A stretch of DNA of 64,000 nt, from assembly GCF_963924675.1 (NCBI RefSeq), contig NC_089240.1, positions 120,409,680 through 120,473,679 on the forward strand, in the 5' to 3' direction. Shown here in pieces: positions 49,150-61,807 of this stretch. The DNA comes from Phocoena phocoena (lineage: Eukaryota > Chordata > Mammalia > Artiodactyla > Phocoenidae). The position numbers and the translations under genes are program-made. Numbering within the stretch: the stretch's first letter is position 1; every line of letters starts with the position of its first letter. Under the pieces are notes generated by a model. It made no database searches, was not told the origin of the DNA, and worked only from the letters and a program-made list of their open reading frames with translations.

Positions 49150-49650
49150 ATGCAGTGCTTGTAATAAAGAAGGTGATCATTTGGTTCTGTTCTCTGTCGG
49201 ACATGCCATATCTGGAGTACTGTATGCCATTCTTAGTCCATATTTTACCAAGAATATTAAAACTAGAAAGTATCCAGAAGGAAACCTTTAGGTTTGAAAC
49301 CATGTCAGATGAGAAACTACTGAAGGGACTGATGGTGTTTCACCTATAAAACTGGAAGTTTAGCTGCTTTGAGTCGATTATAAGGATATCTTATAGAAAA
49401 GAGATAAAACTTCTTTACATTTAAGAGCATAGAACTATGCAAATTAAATGTATGTTAGAGGAATATTTGAACTCACATGAAGGTAGAATCTTATCGTTAG
49501 AATTGTCCAGAAGAGGAATTCGCCTGTTTCTTGCAGGATTCAACTGGTCGAGAAATCACTTTTGGGGAATGTTGAAGAAGAGATCCAGTGTCGAATTAGT
49601 CACATCCAATGAAATGCATTCATATATGACAAATGCCTAGCATATAGGCA
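49150..49650 (+). mobile_element. CR1/L3-like LINE fossil with decayed reverse-transcriptase end
   Basis: Around 49,200-49,350 the frame gives PYLEYCMPF, then ILKLESIQKETF, then EKLLKGLMVF. This resembles the C-terminal RT segment of CR1-clade LINEs, where the pattern is RPHLEYC..FW..LE.VQR. The following 3' part (about 49,480-49,620) matches, in reverse complement, the relic at 19,680-19,965. Heavily decayed. Confidence 0.55.
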
Positions 49651-49719
49651 TGCAACAAATGTCGCTGTTCAAGTCCACTATTTTGGAAAAGCAGATTCCA
49701 CACCTTACCACTTCTCATC

Positions 49720-50160
49720 TTTACTCATTACCTGCACCTTTCCTTACTCTTTGGCCAAACCTAACCACTTCCTATGATTTGTTTAGTTGCTGTTGTTATT
49801 GTTCATCTCTAGGTACTTGCCTCTGTTACTCCCTTTGCCTGGAAGCCTGTGCTAGTCCCATTCATGCCTGTGGAAGTCCTGGGAAGATACTTCAAGTTGG
49901 ATGCCAAATGCCATCCCTTCAACAAAGTCTTCGAGTTTTTCAACCAGTTGTGCTTCCTCAAAATAGTGTAAGTACCACATTATCTTTTAAAGTCAATCAT
50001 CCTTCCCCATCAAATTGTCAACTTCTCATGGAACTATTGTCTTAATCCACTTTTGTATTTACCTCCTCCTATCCCCATCCAGTAGCACATAGGTCATATA
50101 TTCCCATACCAGGCAAAATCTGCGTGCTTAATATATGTCAGCTGAATTGAATGAAATGGA
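49720..50160 (+). mobile_element. L2 relic
   Basis: Plus-strand L2 3' region: CTCTGTTACTCCCTTTGCCT, then CACATAGGTCATATATTCCC, ending in GCTGAATTGAATGAAATG. Confidence 0.5.
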
Positions 50161-50980
50161 ATTATATGTAGTTGGGTTAAAATGTGGTAACTGGTCAGAA
50201 GTCCTTAGACTCTAAGCCTCACTTGGGCTGAGTAGCAGATAGATATTTGGGGACTTTTCTTTAGAAAACCCATCTCAAGGTACATACATAAAGTCCCAGT
50301 AAAAGAACTGGAAAATAAAGAGAAACAAGCTGGAGGTGATTTAGGTTTTCACACCTAAACTGCTCACATCTATAGAAAAGGGCTTGTTTCTTTTCACTTG
50401 GATTTATTTGCCAGTGACCTGCAAGGAGTTTTTTTTTTTTTTCTTGTTCACTTTGCCAACTGGTGAATAATGACTGCTTCCATGCCCCATGCTAAATGAA
50501 GGTACCCCACAAAGCAGGCTAAACTACTGTTTCCTAGATAACTACTAATATTTATCAGTGAATTATGGTGGTAACAGCTTCAGAATTTTAAATGATTTAT
50601 GTTGCCCCTCAAAATAAATCCCATTGTAATTCCATGCAAATTACTGTAGAAGGTTTCTGGTGGTAATTTCAGAGTACTTTAATCATCTTTTCTTTAAATA
50701 ATTTTTAATCAGCTAACATTATACAATCTTGCATACAAGTAAAAATGTCATAGATAGTAGTTGAGGAATCTTTATGTATCAGCATTTTAAAAATATTTTT
50801 TTGGCTCACAGTTTTTTGTTTAATCTCAGTGCTTTTGTGTCGTCTGTTTCAAGCTTACAATATTCATCAAGGCAAGACCAGTTGGGAAGATTACCAAATG
50901 TTACAAGTAGGACACCACAGTTAAGGCCATGACTTATTACTGTATGTTCATTTGTATTTACCTTTTTATTTTGGCATTTA
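50161..50980. other. Intergenic, nothing recognised
   Basis: AT-rich single-copy sequence. Confidence 0.5.
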
Positions 50981-50994
50981 AAAATTACACCTTA

Positions 50995-51197
50995 GGGCTT
51001 CCCTGGTGGCGCAGTGGTTGACAGTCCGCCTGCCGATGCAGGGGACACGGGTTCGTGCCCCGGTCCGGGAAGACCCCACATGCCGCGGGGCGGCTGGGCC
51101 CGTGAGCCATGGCTGCTGAGCCTGCGCGTCCGGAGCCTGTGCTCCGCAACGGGAGAGGCCACAACACTGAGAGGCCCACGTACCGCAAAACAAAAAA
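50995..51197 (+). mobile_element. CHR-type SINE
   Basis: Plus-strand, near-consensus copy from GGGCTTCCCTGGTGGCGCAG to GTACCGCAAAACAAAA. A perfect 14-bp duplication AAAATTACACCTTA (50,981-50,994 and 51,198-51,211) flanks it. Confidence 0.96.
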
Positions 51198-51211
51198 AAA
51201 ATTACACCTTA

Positions 51212-52929
51212 ATTCAGCAAAGGGTTTTTTTGGGCAATAATCAGTTCTATCGTGAAGCCCAAAGTAATTTTTTTTGGTATTTGCAACAGATCCCATTTCA
51301 TTCTTTACTCTCTATTTCTATTTTTCCCTTATCTGTGCTCTTATACATTAGATGGTTTTGGTTATCCTAGTCCAGTAAATACCCCTGAAATGCAACAATT
51401 TCTGCAGTTTTCCCAGGTTGCTTAGAAAAGAGCCAACCGTTTATGCTTCCAGCCCCATTTGGTCATAGAGCTTCCTCCCATGTTTCACAATCTCATAGTG
51501 TACTTTCTAAAATGCTGTTGGATGGTGTTTTCTTTGTGTTCTTTTCACTCTGTGCATGTTCTTGGTTTGATTCCATTTTTGTGTTCTTAATTCCTTTTTA
51601 TTGTCTGATATAGGTTGCTAGGTTCCAAGAAACAATCTGTGTGATTCATTTTGTATAAGACCCTGAAAATTAGGCTCCCAATAATTTTTAATGATGAGTG
51701 CCCTCTTTTAAAAGGCAAACAGTAACTATGCTTCTTTCGATTTAATATCTAGTGGTGGATAGAGGAGGTTTGCTTCATTGCACTATAATGAATTTGGCTG
51801 AATTAGTAATTGTCCTGTTATGACTCGTTACTGTGTGTTTTCAGGAAAGAAAGAAAGAGAAAGAGGAAAAAAAAAAGAAAGGAAAGAAAAATGTCTCCAC
51901 AGACTTCTTGCACTGTTTGCTCTATGGCTGATTTACTATTAGGAAACTTGCACTTTGGTAGTATAGTTATAGCAATGCTATAATATACTTAAAATCTGCC
52001 TTACATTTTTTCTATTTTTGCAGTAAAAAAATAGATTCAGGACCAAAGATATACATAATCAGGTAGAAGAGCATGTTATCTTTAAATCACTATGCTCAGA
52101 TGTTATGTAAAACTATGTTCAAAGTGTACCCTAATATGTACACTAATGTCATGGTCACTCACACTAAGAGTGTCTGTACAGGTGCACACATACTTACAGT
52201 GAATATTATCAGACAGTTGTGCACTTAGAAAAGAATTCAACATATAACTTTGAAATATACATAGGTGGTTAAAATAAACCTAGCACCTCAATCTTGGTGT
52301 GTTGTGATAATCCACGTCAAGAAGGAAAACAAAGTTTATAAAAAGTTCCTTTTCATGTATTCTGTTTGAAATCTGCTGGCACCTTCAATTTTGACTAACT
52401 ATTTAAATACAGCTTCCTCCATCACAGCTGGTTGCCTGTGAATGAGAAATATTTAAATACACTGCTAAATTTTCTAAATGGAACTTTTAGAAATTCCACA
52501 TTATGCATCTGCACTGGCGATTTCAGCTAAGTCGTAATACTGCATAGTAGTAATATATTTCTTACTTTGCTAATTATTTTATGAGCTAATTAGTATTAAA
52601 ACAGATTGCCAGAATACCTAATATGATTTCTTAACTGCTGCTTAGTGTTAAAGTGTAAAACTGCTACCATTTGGTGATTCACAGAGAGATCTTAAAATGT
52701 TCTTGTCATAGCAATAATAATCATAAATAAGTTGAAGTTAGATTCCTATACTTTTACAGCATGGCGGTGGTATGGGCCTCACGACCTTTATGAGAATGAA
52801 TGACCATAATATTTAACCTCCCTAACAAGTTACCTGTGATGAATTTAATGAGCCTAAGAAATTCTCAAGCAAGATCAGAGGTCAGATAGTGTAAATTCAA
52901 GAGGCTGTGGTTTAAAAAAAAAATTTTGC
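51212..52929. other. Intergenic, mostly single-copy
   Basis: AT-rich. A purine-only (GAAA)n-like tract lies at 51,842-51,890. No gene is seen. Confidence 0.5.
51842..51890 (+). repeat. (GAAA)n-like purine tract
   Basis: About 49 bases of nearly pure A and G. Confidence 0.85.
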
Positions 52930-53037
52930 TTTGTTCTTTTGTTTTATTATCTTTGTATACCTCCTATTGCACTTAGCACAGTTATTTGCACATAACAGGT
53001 AGTCAACTAGGATTTGCTGAATGAGTGAATGAGTCTA
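52930..53037 (+). mobile_element. L2 3' end relic
   Basis: Contains TGCACTTAGCACAGTTATTT and CAACTAGGATTTGCTGAATG, followed by AGTGAATGAGT. This is the standard L2 terminus. Confidence 0.7.
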
Positions 53038-53479
53038 TGCATCCATTATCTGTCCAGAGCTGGGGTAGGGTACGTAGACACTAAGTGCTGACCTTCTGCC
53101 TTCTCCCCTTGTGAAACATGAGCTTTTGGGTGGCTTCCATACATTTCGATATAAGCCAGAAACCAAGTCAGTTGGCTATCAAGCATGGACTCTGTCCTTA
53201 AAAAGCTATATCTAGCTAGAGTGACAAAATATAGAGAGTGTTTAAAAAAATGTAGAGCTACTTAACAGCCCCATATATGTATCTTTGTTCTATAAATTTT
53301 ATATATGCATATATTTATAATAAAATACTCACGTTGGAAATCTTTAGCGTATAGCTTCAAGAAACAAATATTCAAAACTTTCAACATCAGCTTCACTTTT
53401 GACCTTCACATATTGAATTCCTCAGTTCTCTTTCAGCTATATGAGTATCACAGTGTCTTTTTCCCTCAAAACTGTCACG

Positions 53480-53720
53480 TAACCCTTGGTATAGTGGAAA
53501 AGGAACTGATTTTGGAGGCTTACGACCTGCATTTTAATCTTGGCCCTTCCTGTGTGGTCTTGGACACATGACTACACATAATTTAACCTCTTTGGGGTTC
53601 AATAGCTTCATATATAAAATAGGATAATAATACCATCTATACCACAGGTTTACAGTGATAATTAAGTGAAGTCATATATGTAGAGCACCTACCACATTAT
53701 AGTTTTTTGATGCATGCTAG
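53480..53720 (+). mobile_element. MIR SINE (near full length)
   Basis: Starts with CCTTGGTATAGTGGAAAAGG and continues through TGTGTGGTCTTGGACACATG and TTCATATATAAAATAGGATA, ending near GAGCACCTACCACATTATAG. Confidence 0.85.
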
Positions 53721-53961
53721 CTTCCTTGCACCTGCTTACCACAGAATATCTACGTGTGCAGCTGGGACAGTTTCTTATTCAAGCCCATGAATCTTTATCT
53801 CAGTAGCACTTTTGTTTGTTTTCCAAATCACTTTAAAGTCTATTTACATTTTTAAATACCTGATACAGTTCTACTGCTAAAGAATCTGTTTATATTTTTT
53901 AAATTAAATTAAAAAATAAAAAATTCTGTATATTTATTGTGTGCAACATGTTGATTTGATA

Positions 53962-53983
53962 GATATATATATATATATATATA
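53962..53983. repeat. (AT)n microsatellite
   Basis: About eleven AT units inside the L1 fragment. Confidence 0.9.
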
Positions 53984-54050
53984 CATAAGTGAAGTGATTA
54001 CTAGAGTTAAGCTAACTAACATATCACCTCCTCACAGAGTTACCATTATT

Positions 54051-54067
54051 GTGTGTGTGTGTGTGTG
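54051..54067. repeat. (GT)n microsatellite
   Basis: About eight GT units inside the same L1 fragment. Confidence 0.85.
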
Positions 54068-54290
54068 ATGAGAGTACCTGAAATCTACTCTCAGCAAATT
54101 TCCAGTATACAACACAGTGTCATTGAGTATAGTCATCATGCTGTACATTGAATCTCTACATTTATTCATCCTACATAACTGCAACTTTGTACTCTTTGAC
54201 CAACACCTCCCTATTTCCCCCACCTCCCCACCCCTGGTAACCACCATTCTACTCTCTGCTTCTATGTATTCAATCTATTTATAGAGAATC

Positions 54291-55289
54291 TCTTTATTGT
54301 TAATCAGTACACTATTTGTCAGCTCGTGATCTTATTACCCAACAGTAGGCATTATTACAATTTATTTACATTTGTAAAAACATTATCACATTTAAATCGT
54401 GGGTCTATTTTATTAAGCTACTCGAACATAACAGAATAACCAAAGACTACTCAACTAGGGTAAATTTTCAGATAATATGTACCAAGATGCCATTTTCACT
54501 ACTCACAGGTCGGTCTCATTAGCCACAACAAATTGAAATTTTGAAGTCTCTAGATCACATTTGGAAGTCATTACATCGTTGCCTTTGGTAAGTGCATCCT
54601 CTTAGGTTACCTCAAATCATTCACCACTGAACACAATAGAAGAGGATAACTCAGTTGGCCTTTGGATCCTGCTGCAGGCAGATGTAGCACAGACTTGACT
54701 GAGTCCTGAGAAAGGGGCCAAGGTTTGCTCAGTTCAGCTGACCATACATTTGAATATTGCATTGTGTAGTAAAAAGACTCTCTCAGACATTATATTTGGT
54801 AGGGGCCTACTTTGTGACATTCTGAGGGAGGGAAAGTATCCAGTGCCCTAGAGCCAAAGCCAGGGTGATGAGGCGTAATTCTCATCAAGGAGGCTTTGGC
54901 AGGTTAGTAATTGGGTAGTTAGTGAAAGATTAGTGATTGTCTAGGGGCATAGAATGCCAGCCCAAGGAGAAAGAAACAGCTGGCTAATCAGAATAAAGGG
55001 CACAAATAGAAAGTAAAATGGGATAGTGCTTCTAGGGTGTAAGCCACTGCAGGGAAATTCCATGGCTACAAATGGAGGATTAAATTGCTATAAATAGGCC
55101 CATGTTGGTGTTAATGATGAGTGCTGGAGATCTTTTAAAATGAGAGGTGAATCTGCTCTGATCAGGTAGGGGTGGAAGTGAGGAATGTGAGTAAAGGAAG
55201 TTGAATCATTGCATAAGGTAACTAGCCTCCTTTGATAGGATAAGCCAGGAGGTTAAGAAAACACTGCTACACATAAAAAGTTAGATTTT
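54291..55289. other. Intergenic, nothing recognised
   Basis: No gene or confident repeat. Confidence 0.45.
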
Positions 55290-56830
55290 TATGTCATATT
55301 GTTCTGAGTCCCTTAAAGAAATAGAACAAAAAATCCTAAATGCATATGGAATCTCAAGGGACCTCAAATTGACAAAACAATCTTGAAAAAGAAGAGTAAA
55401 GTTGAAGGCCTCACATTACCTGACTTCAAAACATATTATAAAGCTACAATAATCAAAACAGTATGAAACTAGCATAAAGACACATAGAGCAGTGGAACAG
55501 AATAGAAAACCTAGAAGGAAGCTCTCACATATATAATCAAATGATGATAAGTGGTTAATATCCAGAATATACAAAGAACTCCTATAATTCAACAACAAAC
55601 AAACGAGTAACCTGATTAAAAAATTGGGCAAAGGACCCAAATAGATGTTTCTTCAAAGAAGATATACAAATGGTCAACAAGCATATAAAAATATGCTCAA
55701 CATCATAATCATAAGAGAAATGAAAATCTAAACCACAGTGAGTTATCACCTCATACCCATTAGGATATATACACTGTCAAAAAAACAGAAAATAACAAGT
55801 GTTGATGAAGATGTGGAGAAAATGGAACTGGAGTGCTCTGCTGGTAGAAATGTGAAATGGTGCAGCCATTAGGGAAAACAGTGTGGAGGTTCCTCAAAAA
55901 CCTAAAAATAGAATTACCATATGATCCAGCGATCTCTCATCTGGATATATATCAAAACAAATTGAAATCAAGATCTCAGATATTTGCAGACTTCCCTGGT
56001 GGCACAGTGGTTAAGAATCCACCTGCCAATGCAGGGGACACAGGTTCAAGCCCTGGTCCGGGAAGATCCCACATGCCATGGAGCAACTAAGCCCATGTGC
56101 CACAACTACTGAGCCTGCACTCTAGAACCCGTGAGCCACGACTACTGAGTCCTCGCGCCATGACTACTGAAGCCCGCACGCCTAGAGCCCGTGCTCCGCA
56201 ACAAGAGAAGCAGCCACCTCAATGAGAAGCCTGCGCACCACAACAAAGAGTAGCCCCTGCTCACCACAACTAGAGAAAGCCCACGTGCAGCAGTGAAGGC
56301 CCAACACAGCCAAAATTTTTAAAAAAAGATCTCAGATATTTGCACACCCATGTACATTGTGGCATTGTTCACAAAATTCAAGAGGTAGAAGTAGCCTGAA
56401 TGTTCATTTGTTTGTTGAACGGACAAATAAAATGTGGTATATACATACAATAGAATATTATTCAGTCTTAAAAAAGGAAGGACATCCTCTCACATTCTAG
56501 AACATGGATGAACCTTGAGGGCATTATGATAAGTGAAATAAAACAGTTGAAAAAAGACAACTACTGAATGATTACACTTATATGAGGTATATAGAGTAAT
56601 CAAAATCATGGACACAGAAAGTAGAATTGTTGATTGTCAGGGACTGGGGGGGAAGGGGGAATGGCAGTTGTTGTTTGATGAGTTTCAGTTTTGCAAGATA
56701 AAAAGGTTTTAGGGATCTGTTACACAACAACGTGAATAGACAACACTACTGAACTTTATACTTAAAATTGTTAAGAGAGTAAAGTTTGTATTATGTGTTT
56801 TTTACTACAATTAACATTTTCTAAAAAGAG
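55290..56830 (+). mobile_element. Old L1 3' fragment split by a SINE
   Basis: Plus-strand late ORF2 and 3' UTR. ORF2-derived sequence includes the [11 protein letters not shown] and PYDPAI landmarks around 55,870-55,940. It continues after the SINE with ATAGAATATTATTCAGTC (56,450) and ends A-rich near 56,830. It is the same L1 age class as 1-765. The reading frame is broken. Confidence 0.85.
55989..56326 (+). mobile_element. CHR-type SINE (long form) inside L1
   Basis: About 340-bp plus-strand copy with the extended 3' body (TGAGAAGCCTGCGCACCACA block). A perfect 18-bp duplication AGATCTCAGATATTTGCA (55,971-55,988 and 56,327-56,344) flanks it, so it inserted into an existing L1. Confidence 0.95.
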
Positions 56831-56939
56831 AAACTTAAAAAAATTGTTCTGAATCTCTGTGGCCACAACTATGGCCATAGCAAAAAAAATCAATTCCCCT
56901 AAAACCTTAAAAAGAAGGTTTTGCCTATATGATATATCT

Positions 56940-57025
56940 GTGAATCAGGTGCTTTGAGACTTTCCAAAGGTCACACAACTAGTTGATTGTGAGCTGGAAG
57001 CTAGATCTGATTGTCGATCCAAAAG
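56940..57025 (-). mobile_element. MIR core fragment
   Basis: TTTCCAAAGGTCACACAACT and GAGCTGGAAGCTAGATCTGA match the MIR core in reverse. Confidence 0.55.
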
Positions 57026-57810
57026 AGTTTGCTCTGGACTTTCCTCTCTACCACCTTACCCTCTGGTAGCATGGCACTGACACAGAGAGAATACTCTAGT
57101 AAAAATTCTGAAAAGAGATGAATGCCTCCCACATTGCCTAATCACGTCCCTCCTTTGTTAGTTGAAGGAAAAGAAAATGTAATCTTCAGTCTTCTAGATA
57201 TGGACCAGACCAAGCAATTCTGCATGTAAATAATTTGACTCCAGTTTAATAAAATGTATATGACATAAGAACTCCAAAATATTTCAAAATACAGAACAAT
57301 TCTGGAAAGTGGGCAAAAATAACTAAAACAGAGTATTGCCATGAATTTTCTCCATTTGACACAGCCCCCATTGAATGTCTAGTTTTGAGCTTGTAGGATT
57401 TCCCACTGTGGTGTGCCTTGCCCCCAAATACAAGTTTGCTACTGATTTAGAAACACATTCAAAGTGATACTTTGGAAGCTTTGGTTTTCCACAAAGGATT
57501 TTTGAAATCTATTATGTTATATATTTCTTTCAGCCACCAGGTGGCATGAGCTTTGCTGCTGAAATATACAATAAAAATGTATAATAAAAATGTATCCTGA
57601 AGAGAGAAATTATATCAAGTCTTACATATCTAACAAAAAGATAATGATCATGGATTTTATCATGAATTCAATCAATGAAAACCTACATGCTAATAGATTT
57701 GATAGTTATGAATATGTCACAGAAAGACCTTAAGAGCTTTAGGGTAGAAATTTATCCTCACAAAGAGCTCCCAAATAAAGTTTATAATTGATTTGAAAGA
57801 GTTGAGCATA

Positions 57811-58016
57811 GGGCTTCCCTGGTGGCGCAGTGGTTGAGAGTCCGCCTGCCGATGCAAGAGACACGGGTTCGTGCCCCGGTCCAGGAGGATCCCACATGCC
57901 ACGGAGCGGCTGGGCCCGTGAGCCATGGCCGCTGAGCCTGCGCGTCCGTAGCCTGTGCTCCGCAACGGGAGAGGTCGCAACGGTAAGAGGCCCGCGTACC
58001 GCAAAAAAAAAAAAAA
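57811..58016 (+). mobile_element. CHR-type SINE, young-looking
   Basis: Full-length plus-strand copy ending in GCGTACCGC and a pure A tail. A perfect 15-bp duplication AAAGAGTTGAGCATA (57,796-57,810 and 58,017-58,031) flanks it. Confidence 0.96.
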
Positions 58017-58031
58017 AAAGAGTTGAGCATA

Positions 58032-61000
58032 ATTATCTAAAATTATACTTTCTTAACTTAAGGCATTAATTTCATTAGTGACCTGGTCTTGTAAGATAGA
58101 GGTAAAAAAATCTATTTTCTCAGTTCTATTATAACTTGTAACCCTTTTTAACAATGCTAAATCCACACACTACTACCTAAGTATCAGACCAAATGTAAAG
58201 ATATGCTTCATTTTAAGAAAACGCTCCAATATTAAGAAAAATTATTTTTCTTTTAAAAAGTCATTCTACAAAAGAGTTTGCAGCAACATTACTTAAAAGA
58301 GTGAATTTCTTTAGAGTATTTAACTTTTCATCCAACATCCCGAGAAGGGGAGGAAAGGCCAACCAGGAGCTTACGAAGTTGCACCAGCCATCTGGGGCTG
58401 GAGGAGTCTTTGGAAATGTCTCGAGATGGTATCAACCATTTTCCCCTCTCAATAGTTTATTTTTCTTTCTACCTCCAATCCCACATCCAAGTAGTTTAAG
58501 CCCTTTTGTGTTCACCATTCAGGAGAGCCATCTGACAAGACACAAATCAGAGAAAATAGAGTTTTCTTAGCTTTGGTTTCCAAAAACGTATACTCTTAGG
58601 GAATGGCTGTGACTACTGACGTAGATAAGGAGATATATGAGCAGGAGGGTTGAGGAACAGGTTTTTCCCAGAGGCTAAAATAAATCTCCATGGGCAGAGA
58701 GGAGTGAGGCATCTGCAGATTCTGGCACAGGACTGTCAATATGCTGCTTCCTAGGTAGAGCCAAATCCAAGAGAGTGAATGGTTGTGAAGTAAGTCTAGA
58801 CACATGGGACCTTAGAGACGGTCTCATAGACATTCGTCCACCTCAAAGTAGCAGAGAGGCAGCAGAGAAAGTTCTGTGTGCTATAAAGCATGGCATGGAA
58901 GTACAGTGCCTTACTGCGGACCTAAAGGGGCCGCATGGGTGGAACACGGGTGGTCTCAGGGGCAGCACATCTGTACTGATGACCGAGGGCCACAGGATGC
59001 CACAAATGCCTCAAGGGGTGTCTGCATGGACAAATGCCATCAAGGATCAGATGTGCCATTTCCCCCACAATATCTTGGCTAGACCTCAGCACTCCAGAAC
59101 TTCGATGCGACCCCATGGCAGCAGGGAAACCCCAATATTCCCAAGATGGTTTATTTAAGGCAAAGGAACTGAGAGCTTGAAATTGAAACCATGTTGAGTC
59201 CTAGAAAATAATTAAGGTTGTTTTGTGCACTAGCTTCAGATATCTGATGCTGTTAGTGTTTTCTAAACTTATTTCCATGAACTCATTTCTCTTTTGGTCT
59301 TCTTTAGTAGTTGGTAAATTTCTTCTTGAAATGTCGGCCTTTTTCTCTGCCGTGGGGTAGTGAAGAAAAAGATTTTGTTTCCACAGGTGAACAGTAATTT
59401 TACAAGAAGACCTCAGTGTATTTGCTAGAGTAATACAAGACAAATAATACTTTCCCCTTACATAAAATACATTCTAAAAGGGGAAACAGATGTGTCAATC
59501 AACGTGTACGGAACTTGTTATGATTGAGTCTGAGAAGTGCCCAGATGGAGACTATCATGAGATAATGCTGAAGCATGTGAACGCCCAAGGAGCGGTACTT
59601 AGCACACCCAGACAGAAATAAGCCTCACCTAAGTATGTGAGTATGAGTGTGTGGGGTAATTTACAGATTCTTGGAGGTAACTAGTAGGGTCTCCTCAACC
59701 CAGATATTTATCTATAATAATACTTTAATTGTTTCTTTAACTTGAAGCTTCATGAGAATGACAAGAAGGTCTATTGAGAATGACTGTGCCCGCACTCTGG
59801 AATGAGACTCTCATGTCTGCGTAATTGTCTATAATCAACTCTGTAGGGGCTGCAGAGGGCTCTGGTCTTGGTTTCCTGGATGGTGAGGGGAAGAGTTCTC
59901 ATCCTTCCTAAATCGATTCTTCTGTCCCATGAGTCTCGGTTTTGATGGAATATCCACATCTTGCATGGGATGCCTTAATCACTGATCTCGGTGAGTTAAC
60001 CTTTGCTTACCCACACCAGGGATGATAATACCTAATGCCATGGCTCTCTATGTCTCTCAACTGAGTCCTTCAAGATCGGTGACCCTTTTTCTGAAAGCCT
60101 CAATACTAGAAAGGGTTGCCTACCATTGGTTGAGTACGTACTATGTGTGAGACTTTCTTCTAGACATTATACGTGTATGAATTTTTTTAATGCTTATCAC
60201 ACACCACATGTGGTTCTCTTACATGAGGAGTTTCCTTTAACTTCAGTTGAAACTGAAAATAGATCCCTAGTTTTGCTGTCCTGAATCTTTCATTCACAGT
60301 TAACGCCGTTAAAAACTCCCACAGGCAAGCATAATTCAGGACGTGACTGTGTACTCACTTTATGCTCAATATCAGGGGGATGATACCAGGATTAGTTGCT
60401 CCTGGAGGTGTCAGAGAAAGTCATGCTTGACCTTTGACTTAAAAGGTGACTAGCAATTTGATGTGAGGGGTAGGGATGAGAATAGCCCAGCAGAGGGAGC
60501 GGTGTGTATAAAGAAAGGTTCCTAGAACAACAGTGCTAGGCTCATTTTGGGAATGGCAACAACTTGGTTCATGGCATATAGTGAAGGGGGTTGGCGGCAG
60601 AGGCACGCACTGGACCCATGGGCACCCTGAGGATGAGGAACCGAAGCAAGTCACTTAGCCAAAGAGTGAGCCTAGCTGGCTGCCCAGCCTCTCCACCCAG
60701 CCGTGTGCTTCCCTACTCACTGTTACTCTCGAAGTGTGGGGAAAATAAAGTTTCTCTGTGGAAACAAAAAAGGCTATAAAAGAAGGCCAAATGCTAGAGC
60801 TGTGATGGAAATATAGACTCCTTTGTCCCAAATTAGAAATTTTGAGCAAAATAAGTGATAGTGTGTGGAATTCAGTAGCAATTGGAACTTACGGTATAAA
60901 TAGGTCCACTAAATGCTCAATGTGGGAACAAGAAAAAGCAATTCAAGAAACAATTCATCAAGTAACAATTCAGTGAAATTTGAAAAAATGGTGTTTAATT

Positions 61001-61639
61001 TCTGGTTAGATGTTTTAGTTATTCTTTACTGCACTTTCAGAGGGAAAATTATTTACTATAATGGCTTGCAAAGTTGGAATATTTTAAGTCTTAAACCTGA
61101 TTCCTTAAAAGGTTTCTACTATCATCCAATTTTGTGTCCCAGTGTGTCTCACAAAATATTAACTTCCAGTTATTTTCCAAGCTTTTACATCATCCTCAGA
61201 TGTATTCTTTATGATAGCAGCTTAATATTATGTTATAGCATTACAATTCTTGCAAGATACTGAATAATTCTTTGGCTGAGTATTTAAATTGTTTACAGTT
61301 TTTTTAGTATAATACATAAGGTGACCAAAAACATTTTAATAAAGCAAACTTTGTTGTTTTGATTAGTCACTTCGAGTAAATTTCCATGTGTGGAATTGTT
61401 GGGCCAAAGGGTGTGATTATTTAATGTCTCTAGGTATGCATGATTAAACTATCCACTGAAAGGGCTGCATTAAAATGTAATAAGCATATCTCTTTTCACA
61501 ATTTCTCCAGCATTGGGATTTATTAGTCTATTTATTTTTACTTCTTTACTACACAAAACTTTGGGTCTCATTTTTGTTAAATTTTGCATTTCTTTACTTC
61601 AACCAACCTGAACTTATTTTTCATGTATATTTATACAAG
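58032..61639. other. Intergenic; one faint MIR/L2-like patch
   Basis: Mostly single-copy. Around 60,120-60,225 the block GAGTACGTACTATGTGTGAG resembles an old MIR or L2 end in reverse. The 127-codon frame at 58,775-59,158 has no recognisable domain, signal or splice structure, so I do not call a gene. Confidence 0.4.
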
Positions 61640-61807
61640 AACTGTGCGGCTCCACTTATAGGTGGATATTTTTCAATAGTTAGTACTACAGTACTACGAG
61701 GTCCTTGATTGGTTGAATCCCCAGATGCAGAGGAATCAAGGAGGTGGGTGGCGACTATAAATTATATGTGGATTAACCCCCTCATTGTTCAAGGGTCAAA
61801 TGTATTT
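61640..61807 (+). mobile_element. Tigger/MER2-like DNA transposon relic
   Basis: Reads CTCCACTTATAGGTGGATAT, then GACTATAAATTATATGTGGA, ending in CCTCATTGTTCAAGGGTCAA. This is the pattern of pogo/Tigger-type non-autonomous elements. Confidence 0.7.

Larger units (their letters stand above)
53885..54290 (-). mobile_element. L1 3' UTR fragment (older type)
   Basis: Minus-strand L1 3' UTR: the TGTGTGCAACATGTTGATTT block, then GAGTATAGTCATCATGCTGT and CACCCCTGGTAACCACCATT on the plus strand. It includes an (AT)n run and a (GT)n run. Confidence 0.85.

Noticed and set aside
50995..51197. tRNA-like head of the CHR SINEs as a tRNA gene
   Set aside because: The sequence is a SINE with target duplications and an A tail; it does not fold as an intact tRNA with an anticodon arm that I can support.
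58775..59158. 127-codon plus-strand frame with balanced composition
   Set aside because: No recognisable domain, no CpG or promoter context and no splice structure; likely chance.
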